DNA of 64,000 bases from DATHAP01 sp963762865. GTDB lineage: Bacteria; Actinomycetota; Actinomycetes; JACCUZ01. The translations under genes and the position numbers were made by a program. The stretch is taken from positions 53,435-117,434 of the forward strand of contig CAVXNC010000012.1 in assembly GCA_963762865.1 (NCBI GenBank), written 5' to 3'. The notes under the pieces are model-generated. The model worked only from the letters and a program-made list of their open reading frames with translations, was not told the origin of the DNA and searched no databases. Below, piece after piece: positions 8,298 to 16,895 of the stretch (position 1 is the stretch's first letter; each line of letters starts with the position of its first letter).

Positions 8298-9506
8298 GTG
8301 ACCACGTCGCCCCTGACCGACCTGCCCGACGGGGTGCAGCCCAGCCCGCTGGCCCTGCTGCTCATCGGGCGCAACCAGCCCGACCTGCGCACCGAGCGAG
8401 GCGTCGAGTGCCCCGGAGACCTGCCGTCGCCGAGCGACCCCGACCTGGTCGAGCGCGCGCGGGCGGCGAAGGCGGCGCTGGGTGACCAGGTCTTCGTGCT
8501 CGGGCACCACTACCAGCGCGACGAGGTCATCCAGTTCGCCGACGTGACCGGCGACTCGTTCAAGCTCGCGCAGCACGCGGCGGGCCGGCCGGAGTCGCCC
8601 TACATCGTGTTCTGCGGCGTGCACTTCATGGCCGAGTCGGCCGACATCCTGACCGCCGCGCACCAGCAGGTCGTGCTGCCCGACCTCGCCGCCGGCTGCT
8701 CGATGGCCGACATGGCCGCGGCCAGCCAGGTCGAGGACTGCTGGGACGCGCTGGTCGACGCCGGCGTCGCTGACGGCGTGGTGCCGGTGTCCTACATGAA
8801 CTCCTCGGCCGACATCAAGGCCTTCACCGGCCGGCACGGCGGCACGATCTGCACGTCGTCCAACGCCAAGGCGTCACTCGAGTGGGCCTTCGGCAAGGGC
8901 GAGAAGGTCCTCTTCCTCCCCGACCAGCACCTCGGCCGCAACACCGCGGTGCTGCAGCTCGGGCTGTCGCTCGACGACTGCGTGCTCTGGGACCCGCACA
9001 AGCCGCGCGGCGGCCTCACGACCGAACAGCTGCGCGCCGCGAAGATGATCCTGTGGCGCGGCCACTGCTCGGTGCACGGCCGCTTCAGCATCGACTCGGT
9101 GCGCGACGTGCGCGAGCGGGTGCCAGGGGTCAACGTGCTGGTGCACCCGGAGTGCAAGCACGAGGTCGTGACTGCCGCCGACCACGTCGGCTCGACCGAG
9201 GTCATCATCCAGACGCTGGAGGCGGCCCCCACCGGCTCGGCGTGGGCGTTGGGCACGGAGCTCAACCTGGTCAAGCGGCTGGCGGACGCGCACCCGGACA
9301 AGAAGGTCATGTTCCTCGACCGCACCGTGTGCTTCTGCTCGACGATGAACCGCATCGACCTGCCGCACCTGGTCTGGTCGCTCGAGTCGCTCGTCGAGGG
9401 TCGCGTGGTCAACCGGATCCAGGTCGACGACGACACCGCGCACTGGGCCAAGGTCGCGCTGGACCAGATGCTCGCCCTGCCGAGCAGCCAGGCGCGCAAG
9501 GACTGA
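8298..9506 (+). CDS. nadA: Quinolinate synthase
   Basis: 402 residues using GTG 8298 (VTTSPLTDLPDGVQ); the open frame upstream overlaps lhgO and is ignored. NadA condenses iminoaspartate with dihydroxyacetone phosphate to quinolinate, using an oxygen-sensitive 4Fe-4S cluster. Expected motifs are all present: LGHHYQRDEVIQFADVTGDS, three candidate cluster cysteines (FCGVHFMAES, HPECKHEV and FCSTMNRI), the Ser-Met-Ala-Asp turn AGCSMADMA, and ELNLVKRLA. nadB and nadC are not adjacent here, which is unusual for the common nadABC arrangement, so they must lie elsewhere if the pathway is complete. Confidence 0.95.
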   Translation: MTTSPLTDLPDGVQPSPLALLLIGRNQPDLRTERGVECPGDLPSPSDPDLVERARAAKAALGDQVFVLGHHYQRDEVIQFADVTGDSFKLAQHAAGRPESPYIVFCGVHFMAESADILTAAHQQVVLPDLAAGCSMADMAAASQVEDCWDALVDAGVADGVVPVSYMNSSADIKAFTGRHGGTICTSSNAKASLEWAFGKGEKVLFLPDQHLGRNTAVLQLGLSLDDCVLWDPHKPRGGLTTEQLRAAKMILWRGHCSVHGRFSIDSVRDVRERVPGVNVLVHPECKHEVVTAADHVGSTEVIIQTLEAAPTGSAWALGTELNLVKRLADAHPDKKVMFLDRTVCFCSTMNRIDLPHLVWSLESLVEGRVVNRIQVDDDTAHWAKVALDQMLALPSSQARKD

Positions 9507-9583
9507 CCCGGCCGTGACCGACCCGGAGCACGAGCACGCCGACGGGCACGACCACACACAGCCACCCCGCCGACTGGCGGCCG

Positions 9584-9946
9584 GTGCCGATCCTCCCCTA
9601 CCGCGACGCGGCCGCGACCAGAGCCTTCTGGACCGCCCTCGGCTTCCGGGTCAGCGACGGGTCGCCGGACGACACGCCCTACCTGCTGGCCGTCCGCGAT
9701 GGCGCCGAGGTGCACTTCCGGTGGCTGCCCGAGGTCGACCCGGTGACGTCGGGGTTCTCCTGCTACCTCGCGGTGGGCGGCGACGCGGGAACGCTGGACG
9801 CGCTGCACGCCCAGTGGTCGGCGCTGCCGGTCTGGGCGGACCCGCTGCCCCGGCTCGAGGGACCGGAGGTCAAGCCCTGGGGGCTGCGCGAGATGACCGT
9901 GGTCGACCCGGCCGGCACCGCGGTCCGGCTGGCCGCGAGCCACTGA
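9584..9946 (+). CDS. VOC/glyoxalase-fold (bleomycin-resistance-like) protein
   Basis: 120 residues from GTG 9584 (V-P-I-L-P-Y-R-D). The in-frame sequence back to the stop at 9515 has no other start. It has one vicinal-oxygen-chelate unit pair: PILPYRDAAATRAFWTALGF, a central HFRWLPEVDP strand, and a C-terminal WGLREMTVVDPAGTAVRL. That layout matches small VOC proteins of the bleomycin-binding/glyoxalase type. Metal ligands are not complete enough to call an enzyme, and a binding role is equally likely. It follows nadA by 77 bases. Confidence 0.75.
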   Translation: MPILPYRDAAATRAFWTALGFRVSDGSPDDTPYLLAVRDGAEVHFRWLPEVDPVTSGFSCYLAVGGDAGTLDALHAQWSALPVWADPLPRLEGPEVKPWGLREMTVVDPAGTAVRLAASH

Positions 9947-9980
9947 CCGGCCTGTCGGCGTACGCCCTCCGGAACCGAGG

Positions 9981-10559
9981 TCAGAGACCGGGCGCGCCCC
10001 ACACCGGGAACCACCGCGACAGGTCCGGCTCGACGGGCAGGTCGGCGCCGAGAGCACCGCGGACCTGCAGCTCGTAGGCCGAGTCGCGCTGCTGGTCACC
10101 GATCGGCGCGAACGGGTAGAACGTGCCGCGCTTGTAGAGGTAGACCAGCCCCAGCCGACGGCCCGAGCCGTCGGCGAAGGCGACCAGCGAGCAGAGCAGC
10201 GACGGCCCGAAGCCGTTGTCGACCAGGGTCGAGTTGATGGCGTGCAGGTCGGTGACCAGACCGGCCGTCCCGTCCGCGTCGGCCGGGTCGTGGCGCAGCA
10301 GCAGCCAGGTGTAGCCGAAGGAGTCGACCGACTGCTCTGCCGTCGGCACGTCGCCCGCGCCGAGCAGCTGCGCGATCTCGGTCACCGTGCCGGCCGACGC
10401 GCCGCCCTCGGCCGCGCGGAAGGCCACTGAGCCGAGGCCGGTCGCCTTCAGCCCGGTCGCCGACTCGAGGGTCAGTGCCGCGCCGGGCAACGCGAAGAGC
10501 GCGTCCAGGCCGGCCGGCGGCGGGGTGCTCCGACCCATCAGCCGCCCGAGCCAGCTCAC
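9981..10559 (-). CDS. pspAB: PspA-associated protein PspAB
   Basis: 192 residues from GTG 10559, whose codon overlaps the htpX stop (GTGA). The sequence (SWLGRLMGRSTPPPAGLDAL at the start, DLHAINSTLVDNGFGPSLLC in the middle, GTFYPFAPIGDQQRDSAYE near the end) matches the actinobacterial PspAB family, which is found only with PspA and HtpX. Biochemical role unknown. Last gene of the four-gene pspA-pspAA-htpX-pspAB operon. Confidence 0.85.
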   Translation of the reverse strand: MSWLGRLMGRSTPPPAGLDALFALPGAALTLESATGLKATGLGSVAFRAAEGGASAGTVTEIAQLLGAGDVPTAEQSVDSFGYTWLLLRHDPADADGTAGLVTDLHAINSTLVDNGFGPSLLCSLVAFADGSGRRLGLVYLYKRGTFYPFAPIGDQQRDSAYELQVRGALGADLPVEPDLSRWFPVWGAPGL

Positions 10560-11458
10560 GAGGTGGGGCGGCCGAGCTGGGCCGAGATCGACCCGAGCTG
10601 CTCGAGGCGGCGCTCCAGGGTCGGGTGCGTCGAGAAGATCGTCGACAGGCTGAAGCCGGGCGCGGCGGCCGGCGCGAAGAAGAACGCGTTGTAGGGCTCG
10701 GCTTCGCGCAGGTCGCGGCTCGGGATCCGGCCCATCTCGCCGCTGATCTTGGTCAGCGCCGAGGCCAGCGCAGAGGGCCGCCCGGTCAGATAGGCAGCGC
10801 CCCGGTCGGCAGAGAGCTCCCGGTAGCGCGACAGCGCGCGGGTCAGCACGAAGCTCAGCGCGTAGACCACGATGCTCACCAGCATGATGATCAGCACGAC
10901 GGGTGTGCCGCTGGTGTCGCGCCCGCGCCGGCCCATCCCGCTGAAGATCACGATGCGGGTCAGGAAGCCGGCCAGCACACCGACCACCGACGCGATCGTC
11001 ATCACGGTCACGTCGCGGTGCGCGACGTGGGAGAGCTCATGGGCGAGTACGCCCTCCAGCTCGCGCTCGTCCAGCCGATGCATCAGGCCCGTGGTCGCGC
11101 ACACGACCGCCCGCTGCGGGGTCCGGCCGGTGGCGAACGCATTGGGCACGTCGGTGTCAGCGATCGCCACCGTCGGCTTCGGCATGTCCGACAAGGCGCA
11201 CAGCCGGTCGACGATGCCGTGCAGCTGCGGCTCCTCCTCGGGCGTCACCACCCGGCCGTGCATCGCGTAGAGCGCGATGCGGTCGGAGAAGAACCACTGC
11301 GCGAAGAGCGCGCCGCCGCCGATGACCAGACCGAGGCCCAGGCCGACGTACGACGTCACCACCACGATCAGTGCGACGTAGAGCAGGCCGAGCAGGAACA
11401 TCGTGAGGCCCATCCGGGCGGTCAGGCCTCGGTCGGGCCGGTATCGCGAAGCGGCCAT
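10556..11458 (-). CDS. htpX: Membrane zinc metalloprotease HtpX
   Basis: 300 residues. M48B peptidases degrade damaged membrane proteins. The zinc motif HELSHVAHRD sits near residue 141 with the downstream Glu in ELSADRGAAYLTG. Membrane segments are visible at about 12-55 (MFLLGLLYVALIVVVTSYVG and a following Gly-rich helix) and again after the motif (VVGVLAGFLTRIVIF, VVLIIMLVSIVVYALSFVL). The start ATG shares its A with the pspAA stop (TGATG), so it is translationally coupled. Co-location with pspA supports a shared envelope-stress role. Confidence 0.93.
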   Translation of the reverse strand: MAASRYRPDRGLTARMGLTMFLLGLLYVALIVVVTSYVGLGLGLVIGGGALFAQWFFSDRIALYAMHGRVVTPEEEPQLHGIVDRLCALSDMPKPTVAIADTDVPNAFATGRTPQRAVVCATTGLMHRLDERELEGVLAHELSHVAHRDVTVMTIASVVGVLAGFLTRIVIFSGMGRRGRDTSGTPVVLIIMLVSIVVYALSFVLTRALSRYRELSADRGAAYLTGRPSALASALTKISGEMGRIPSRDLREAEPYNAFFFAPAAAPGFSLSTIFSTHPTLERRLEQLGSISAQLGRPTS

Positions 11459-11742
11459 CAGCCGGGGATGAGTCCCTCGGCCGCGTCGGACAGCATCTCG
11501 CGCACCTCCTGCAGCGTGGCGTCCTCGGCGGGGAGCAGCGCGTCGGACTCGACGAGCTCGTCGTCGGGCAGCGGCTCGCCGAGGGTGCGGACCTGGGCCA
11601 GCAGGTCGGCCAGCGCGGAGCGGAAGGCCGTCTCGTCACCGGACTCCACCGCCCGCTCGAGCCCGGTGTCGAGGCCGTTGAGCAGGTCGGCGTGCGCGTC
11701 GTCGACCCGGCGCTGGCCCTCGCCGAGGATTCGGACGATCAC
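11458..11742 (-). CDS. pspAA: PspA-associated protein PspAA
   Basis: 94 residues from GTG 11742, overlapping the pspA stop by 4 bases. The sequence VIVRILGEGQRRVDDAHADL followed by two amphipathic helices fits the small PspAA family that accompanies PspA in actinobacteria. No catalytic motif is visible. It probably modulates PspA, inferred from constant linkage and coupling. Confidence 0.85.
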   Translation of the reverse strand: MIVRILGEGQRRVDDAHADLLNGLDTGLERAVESGDETAFRSALADLLAQVRTLGEPLPDDELVESDALLPAEDATLQEVREMLSDAAEGLIPG

Positions 11743-12542
11743 GGCCGCTGCTCCTCGGTCTTCGCCGGCTCGGCCGTGGCTGCCGGCTCGACGGTGGCTG
11801 CCGGCTCGGCCGACCCGGCCTCGATCGCGTCGGGTGCCTTGCCCGCACCGATCTCGCCCTTCAGCCGGGCCAGCTCGATCTCGACGTCGGTCTGGCTGGA
11901 CATCCGCTCCAGCTCGACGGTGATGTCGTCCTTCGCGGTGCCGGTCGGGTCGTCGAGTGCGCCGCTGGCGAGCAGCTCGTCGATGGCGCCGGCGCGGGCC
12001 TGCATGGTCTGCGTCTTGTCCTCGGCCCGCTGGATCGCCAGCCCGACGTCGCCCATCTCCTCGCTGATGCCGGAGAAGGCCTCCCCGATCTTGGTCTGCG
12101 CCTCGGCCGCCGTGTAGGTGGCCTTGATGGTCTCCTTGCGGGTCCGGAAGGCGTCGACCTTGGCCTGCAGCCGCTGCGAGGCGAGGGTGAGCTTCTCCTC
12201 CTCGGCCTGCAGCGCCGCGTGCTGGGCGCCCAGGTCGGTCAGCTGCTGCTGCAGCCCCGACCGGCGGGTCAGCGCCTCGCGGGCCAGGTCCTCGCGGCCG
12301 GCTGCCAGCGCCTGCCGGCTCTGCGCCTCGAGCTTGTCGGACTGCTGCTGGAGCTGCTGCTGCTGCAGCTCGAGGCGCTTGCGGGAGGTGGCCACGTCGG
12401 CAACGCCCCGGCGCACCTTCTGCAGCATCTCGAGCTGGCGCTGGTAGGAGTAGTCGAGGGTCTCGCGCGGGTCCTCGGCACGGTCCAGGGCCTTGCTGGC
12501 CTTGGCACTGAAAATCATCTTGAGCCGCTTCATGACGCTCAT
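11739..12542 (-). CDS. pspA: Phage shock protein A homologue (PspA/IM30/Vipp1 family)
   Basis: 267 residues from ATG 12542 (MSVMKRLKMIFSAKASKALD), placed 12 bases after a GAGGGG Shine-Dalgarno; ATG 12533 is an alternative. The protein is almost wholly coiled coil from about 25 to 225 with Gln-rich runs (RLELQQQQLQQQ), as expected for the ESCRT-III-like PspA fold that coats stressed membranes. The amphipathic N-terminal helix for lipid binding is present. A Pro/Ala-rich tail with three E-P-A-A-T/K-type repeats extends the C terminus beyond the usual family end. First gene of the operon. Confidence 0.93.
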   Translation of the reverse strand: MSVMKRLKMIFSAKASKALDRAEDPRETLDYSYQRQLEMLQKVRRGVADVATSRKRLELQQQQLQQQSDKLEAQSRQALAAGREDLAREALTRRSGLQQQLTDLGAQHAALQAEEEKLTLASQRLQAKVDAFRTRKETIKATYTAAEAQTKIGEAFSGISEEMGDVGLAIQRAEDKTQTMQARAGAIDELLASGALDDPTGTAKDDITVELERMSSQTDVEIELARLKGEIGAGKAPDAIEAGSAEPAATVEPAATAEPAKTEEQRP

Positions 12543-12614
12543 GAGCCGACAGAGCCCCCTCACTGGGACGACAGGTGCGCGCGGGCTGGGCCCGCTGACC
12601 AGGCCACCCTAGAT

Positions 12615-12635
12615 CGCCCGACGAGTGGTCGGGCG
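12615..12635. other. 8-bp perfect hairpin between divergent genes
   Basis: CGCCCGAC and GTCGGGCG flank a 5-base loop between the pspA start and the DUF3043 start. Its position in a divergent promoter region makes an operator as likely as a terminator. Confidence 0.4.
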
Positions 12636-12698
12636 CACGAGTTCCCCGCGACCGCCCAGTGCGCGTTCCCGCGGGGACCCAGCGGTTAGGGTGAGCGC

Positions 12699-13292
12699 GT
12701 GTTCGGACGGAGCAAGGAGTCGACGGCGACTGCCGCCGATGGGTCGTCCGCGGAGGCCACCAAGGTCGGCGGCAAGGGCCGCCCGACCCCCAAGCGCCGC
12801 GAGGTCGAGAAGGGCCGTCGCCGGGCCGTCGGGGCACCCAAGGACCGCAAGGAGGCCTACAAGCAGGTCCGCGAGCGGCAGCGCGAGGACCGGACCCGCT
12901 CGATGCAGGCCCTGCGCGCCGGCGACGAGAAGCACCTGCCGCCGCGCGACCGGGGCCCGGTGCGGCGCTACGTCCGCGACACGGTCGACGCCCGCCGCAC
13001 GGTCGCCGAGTTCTTCCTGCCGCTGGCTCTCCTGATCTTCATCCTGACGCTGGTGCCTTCGGAGCAGGCCAAGCTCTTCGGCTCGACGCTCTGGATGGCC
13101 CTGGTCGTCCTGATCGTCATCGACTCGGTCCTGCTGGTGGCCCGGCTGCGGCGCGGGCTGCGCAAGAGCTTCCCCGACCAGAGCCACAAGGGCGCCGTGC
13201 CCTACGCGCTGATGCGCAGCATGCAGATCCGCCGCTTCCGCCTGCCGCCGCCGCGGGTCCGTTCCGGCCGGCGCCGCGCCGGCCGCGGGTGA
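12699..13292 (+). CDS. DUF3043 integral membrane protein
   Basis: 197 residues from GTG 12699. The family layout is clear: a long Lys/Arg-rich cytoplasmic N terminus (GGKGRPTPKRREVEKGRRR), then R-D-R-G-P-V-R-R-Y-V-R-D, and two membrane helices at about 103-125 (FFLPLALLIFILTLV) and 132-152 (TLWMALVVLIVIDSVLLVA). The C-terminal tail is very basic. Function unknown; widespread in actinobacteria. The stop overlaps the methyltransferase start (GTGA). Confidence 0.88.
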   Translation: MFGRSKESTATAADGSSAEATKVGGKGRPTPKRREVEKGRRRAVGAPKDRKEAYKQVRERQREDRTRSMQALRAGDEKHLPPRDRGPVRRYVRDTVDARRTVAEFFLPLALLIFILTLVPSEQAKLFGSTLWMALVVLIVIDSVLLVARLRRGLRKSFPDQSHKGAVPYALMRSMQIRRFRLPPPRVRSGRRRAGRG

Positions 13293-14107
13293 CCGACCGC
13301 TCCACACCCTCCCGGGCCTCGGCGGACGCCTTCGAGACCGGTCGTGACCTCTGGCTCGCCCGGCTGGGCAACCTGCGCAACGTCGTGCGTCAGCACCTCG
13401 TCGCGAGCCAGCTCGCCGACGCGGTCCACGACCTGCTGCCCGACCGGCCGCTGACCGTCCTCGACGTGGGAGCCGGCCAGGGCACCCAGGCGCTGCGCCT
13501 CGCCCGCGCGGGTCATCACGTCACGGCCGTCGACGTGTCGGCGGAGATGCTCGCGCCGTTGGAGGCCGAGCTCGCCGAGGACCCGGAGGTACGCCGCAAC
13601 GTCACCGTGCGGGTCGGCGACGTCCTGGACCTGCCCGGCCAGGGTGCTGTGGCGACGTACGACCTCGTGCTGTGCCAGGGCGTGCTGATGTACCTCGACG
13701 ACCCGGAGCCGGCGCTCGCCGGCCTGGCCGCGGCGACCGCGCCGGGCGGCGTGCTGTCGCTGGTGGTCCGCAACCGCGAGGCGATGGCGCTGCGGCACGC
13801 GATGAGGAGGCAGTGGGCCAAGGCGCTGGCGGCGTTCGACGACACCGGCTACGTCAACGAGCTCGGGGTCAGCGCCCGGGCCGACACGGTCGACGACCTG
13901 ACCCGGCGGCTGGCCGGGCGCGGCCTGACGGTCGAGCGGTGGCACGGCGTCCGGGTGCTGAGCGACGGCGTGCCGCTGGAGGAGCCGGTGCCGCCGCCCG
14001 ACGAGCTGGCGACCCTGCTGGCGGCCGAGGAGCGCGCCGGCAGCACCGACCCCTACCGCGGGGTCGGGCCGCTGGTGCACCTGCTGGCCCGGCGCCGCCA
14101 GCCCTGA
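13289..14107 (+). CDS. Class I SAM-dependent methyltransferase
   Basis: 272 residues from GTG 13289, coupled to the gene before. Motif I is LTVLDVGAGQGTQALRLA at about 50-68, motif II V-T-A-V-D-V-S near 76, and the D-L-V-L-C-Q-G-V-L-M-Y-L segment near 125 is motif IV. The layout resembles SmtA/CmoM-like small-molecule or tRNA methyltransferases. The substrate cannot be read from sequence. Confidence 0.85.
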   Translation: MTDRSTPSRASADAFETGRDLWLARLGNLRNVVRQHLVASQLADAVHDLLPDRPLTVLDVGAGQGTQALRLARAGHHVTAVDVSAEMLAPLEAELAEDPEVRRNVTVRVGDVLDLPGQGAVATYDLVLCQGVLMYLDDPEPALAGLAAATAPGGVLSLVVRNREAMALRHAMRRQWAKALAAFDDTGYVNELGVSARADTVDDLTRRLAGRGLTVERWHGVRVLSDGVPLEEPVPPPDELATLLAAEERAGSTDPYRGVGPLVHLLARRRQP

Positions 14108-14110
14108 GCG

Positions 14111-15124
14111 TCAGTCGCGGGCGCGGTGCTTGGGGGCGTTCTTGGCCGTCCTGCCCGGGTCACGCTCGACGATGTCGCCGAGTGCATCGTCGATCCGCTT
14201 CATCGCCTCGACCGGGATCTCGACGCCGGCGGCCGCGACGTTCTCGACCACCTGCTCCGGCCGCGAGGCACCGATGATGGCCGAGGCGACGTTGTCGTTC
14301 TGCAGCACCCAGGCGACCGCCAGCTGGGCCATCGTCAGGTCCAGCTCGTCGGCGATCGGCTTGATCTCCTGGACGCGACCGAGGACGTCGTCGGTCATGA
14401 ACCGCGAGATCATGTCGGCGCCACCCTTCTCGTCGGTGGCACGTGAGCCGGCCGGCGGAGCCTGCCCCGGCAGGTACTTGCCCGTGAGCACGCCCTGGGC
14501 GATGGGCGACCAGACGATCTGCGAGACACCGAGCTCGCGGCATGTCGGGACGACCTGGTCCTCGATGACCCGCCAGAGCATCGAGTACTGCGGCTGCGAC
14601 GAGATCAGCTGGATGCCGAGGTCCTGCGCGAGCTCGTGCCCGGCGCGGATCTGGTCGGCCGTCCACTCGCTGACGCCGATGTAGAGCGCCTTCCCGGCGC
14701 GGACGACGTCGGCGAAGGCCTGCATCGTCTCCTCGAGCGGCGTCTCGGTGTCGTAGCGGTGCGCCTGGTAGAGGTCGACGTAGTCGGTCTGCAGCCGCAG
14801 CAGCGACGCGTCGATCGACTCGCGGATGTGCTTGCGGGACAAGCCGGTGTCGTTGGGGCCGCCGGGGCCGGTCGGCCAGTAGACCTTGGTGAAGATCTCC
14901 AGCGACTGGCGGCGCTCGCCCTTGAGGGCGTCGCCGAGGACGGTCTCCGCCTTGGTGTTGGCGTAGACGTCGGCGGTGTCGAAGGTCGTGATGCCGGCGT
15001 CGAGAGCGGCGCGGACGCAGGCGACCGCCGCCTCGTTCTCGACCTGGGAGCCGTGGGTCAGCCAGTTGCCGTAGGTGATCTCGGAGATCTTCAGGCCACT
15101 GTTGCCGAGGTATCGGAAGCGCAT
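14111..15124 (-). CDS. Aldo/keto reductase
   Basis: 337 residues from ATG 15124 (MRFRYLGNSGLKISEITYGN). The catalytic tetrad can be placed: Asp and Tyr in FDTADVYAN, Lys in IFTKVYW, and His in LYQAHRYD. The C-terminal cofactor site reads ASAIIGASRPEQVVENV, typical of NADPH-binding members related to KCNAB/YghZ-type reductases. A cytosolic carbonyl reductase; the substrate is unknown. Convergent with the methyltransferase, 3 bases apart. Confidence 0.9.
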   Translation of the reverse strand: MRFRYLGNSGLKISEITYGNWLTHGSQVENEAAVACVRAALDAGITTFDTADVYANTKAETVLGDALKGERRQSLEIFTKVYWPTGPGGPNDTGLSRKHIRESIDASLLRLQTDYVDLYQAHRYDTETPLEETMQAFADVVRAGKALYIGVSEWTADQIRAGHELAQDLGIQLISSQPQYSMLWRVIEDQVVPTCRELGVSQIVWSPIAQGVLTGKYLPGQAPPAGSRATDEKGGADMISRFMTDDVLGRVQEIKPIADELDLTMAQLAVAWVLQNDNVASAIIGASRPEQVVENVAAAGVEIPVEAMKRIDDALGDIVERDPGRTAKNAPKHRARD

Positions 15125-15147
15125 GCCCACGACCCTAAGGTGGCGCC

Positions 15148-15948
15148 GTGCGCATTGCCGAGGCGGTGGTCGGTGCGCTGCTCGGCGCCGTCGTGGCCGG
15201 GTGCTCCGCAGGTGGTGGCGACAGCTCTTCCGGACGTACGTCCGAGAGCCCACCCGCGTCGACGACCGCATCCTCGGCAGCCGCGTCCGCGACCGCCTCG
15301 TCGACGCCTCCCTCGACGACCTCGACCGCGCCGGTGCGCAACCGGGCGCTCGACGGGCCGCTGATCCGCGCGGCCCGCCGCGGCCAGGTCGACCGGGTGC
15401 GTGACCTCCTCGGCAGAGGCGCTTCGGTGCGCGCCCGCGACGAGCGAGGTCGCACAGCGCTCGTCGCGGCTGCCTACGAGAACCACCGCGGCGTCGCCAC
15501 CGTGCTCATCGACGCCGGCGCCGACGTGAACCGCAAGGACGACACCGAGCAGAGCGCCTACCTGATCGCGACCAGCGAGGTCGGCGACGACACCCGCCTC
15601 CTGGACCTCACCCTGCGGGCGGGGGGTGACGTGCGCAGCCTCGACAGCTTCGACGGGACGGGGCTGATCCGGGCGGCGGACCGCGGCTTCCCGCGGGTCG
15701 TGCGCCACCTGCTGGCGACCGACATCAAGGTCGACCACGTCAACAACCTGGGCTGGACCGCACTGCACGAGGCAGTGATCCTCGGCGACGGCAGCGCGCG
15801 CTACGTGCAGGTCGTCCGGCTGCTCGTGGCCGCGGGAGCCGACGTCAACAAGCCGTCCCGGAAGGACGGTGTCCGGCCGCTGCAGCACGCGACCAGCCGC
15901 GGCTTCGACGAAGTCGCCGACGTCCTGCGGGCTGCCGGCGCTCGCTGA
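15148..15948 (+). CDS. Ankyrin-repeat lipoprotein
   Basis: 266 residues. The lipobox LGAVVAGCS puts the modified cysteine at residue 19, so this should be a surface lipoprotein. A Ser/Thr/Pro-rich stalk (about 20-65) leads to four or five ankyrin repeats (for example GRTALVAAAYENHRGVATVL, GWTALHEAVILGD and RPLQHATSRGFDEVADVL). Such repeats bind proteins; the partner is unknown. The stalk codes through a perfect 14-bp palindrome at 15231-15244 that recurs in another surface protein at 19224-19237. It is divergent from the aldo/keto reductase, 23 bases apart. Confidence 0.85.
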   Translation: MRIAEAVVGALLGAVVAGCSAGGGDSSSGRTSESPPASTTASSAAASATASSTPPSTTSTAPVRNRALDGPLIRAARRGQVDRVRDLLGRGASVRARDERGRTALVAAAYENHRGVATVLIDAGADVNRKDDTEQSAYLIATSEVGDDTRLLDLTLRAGGDVRSLDSFDGTGLIRAADRGFPRVVRHLLATDIKVDHVNNLGWTALHEAVILGDGSARYVQVVRLLVAAGADVNKPSRKDGVRPLQHATSRGFDEVADVLRAAGAR

Positions 15949-16063
15949 CCGGCTGCCCTATGAGGACGGCTGACGGGTGTGTTCGGTATCCGGCATTCTG
16001 CACACCAGCACCGGCTGTAAGCACGGCCCGAACGAGCCATGTCGCCTCGCTACAGTTCGTCTG

Positions 16064-16465
16064 GTGATCGCTGATGAGCAGACCTCGGGTGCCGTTCGAG
16101 CCCTCATCGAACAGACCTACGCGGCGATGTCCACGCCTGGATCAGACGTCGCCGATTTGTTCGGCGCAGCTGACATCGCCATCGCCGGTTCGGGACGGGG
16201 TGAACTCTGGACGGGGCCTGAGGAGGCTGTCGGGGCGGCTGCTGTCGTTGCCTCGTGGGGTCTCGGCTGGTCTTCCGGAGATGTGACGATCTGGCGAAAG
16301 GGCGATGTCGCCTGGGCACAGATCCTCGGATCAGTCCGCGTCATCCGTGATGGCATCGAAGAAGCAGTGCCTTACTGGACGACAGGCGTGTTCGGACTCG
16401 AGGGCGAGCTCTGGAGATGGCTCTATTGGGGTGGTTCTGAGCCACAGGAGTCACCGAAGGTCTGA
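16064..16465 (+). CDS. Possible NTF2/SnoaL-like small protein
   Basis: 133 residues from GTG 16064. A helical start (TSGAVRALIEQTYAAMSTPG) is followed by strands typical of a cone-shaped NTF2 fold: SSGDVTIWRKGDVAWAQI, SVRVIRDGIEEAVPYWTTGV and GELWRWLYWGGSEP. No catalytic set is recognisable. Codon use is less GC-biased at third positions than its neighbours, and the flanking DNA is also unusual, which hints at transfer. Assignment is by fold pattern only. Confidence 0.55.
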   Translation: MIADEQTSGAVRALIEQTYAAMSTPGSDVADLFGAADIAIAGSGRGELWTGPEEAVGAAAVVASWGLGWSSGDVTIWRKGDVAWAQILGSVRVIRDGIEEAVPYWTTGVFGLEGELWRWLYWGGSEPQESPKV

Positions 16466-16895
16466 CTCGGCCGACCAGAAGTGCCGTTCTGGCGCGGCAC
16501 ACCCACCGATGGCCGAACCGGACCGGCTGCTGGCCCGGCTATCACGTCGCACGCCGGTCCCCTTCGTGTGCAAGCCGGCCGGGAACGAGCACTCAGCGCA
16601 GGTTGGCGCGGGCCGGCCCGCCGCGTAGTCGACGGGCGCTGATGCGACCGCCCGGCACCGGCGCAGCTCGGCGAGCACACCTGACGTGTCGGCGAGCACG
16701 AACGACGGCGTAACAGGTGGGTCAGTGCCGAGATCAGCCTTTGCAGGGGCGTTGCGCCGCGATTCGTGCTCACCCGACGCCCTCAGCGTCGCTCCGGAGA
16801 CGTATTGCGGTCACTACACCGCGGATCGTCTCCGGAGACACCGCTGACCGGGGCGTCGGCTGCCGGCCACCGGGTCTCCCGACCGGCGGGTGCGG
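16466..16895. other. Gene-poor stretch, 430 bp
   Basis: No convincing gene on either strand. Open frames here lack coding-like third-position bias and have no ribosome site. The only structure seen is the hairpin at 16792-16837. It may be decayed coding DNA continuous with the low-GC gene before it. Confidence 0.5.
16792..16837. repeat. Inverted repeat with nested stem
   Basis: CTCCGGAGACG (16792-16802) and its exact complement (16827-16837) are 11 nt each. Between them GCGGT and ACCGC can form an inner stem. Each outer arm is itself a near palindrome (CTCCGGAG). Function unknown; it could be an operator pair. Confidence 0.5.

Noticed and set aside
16451..16699. 82-residue minus-strand frame with a C-A-E-C motif
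   Set aside because: No ribosome site, no coding bias and no family; the cysteine pair alone is not evidence.
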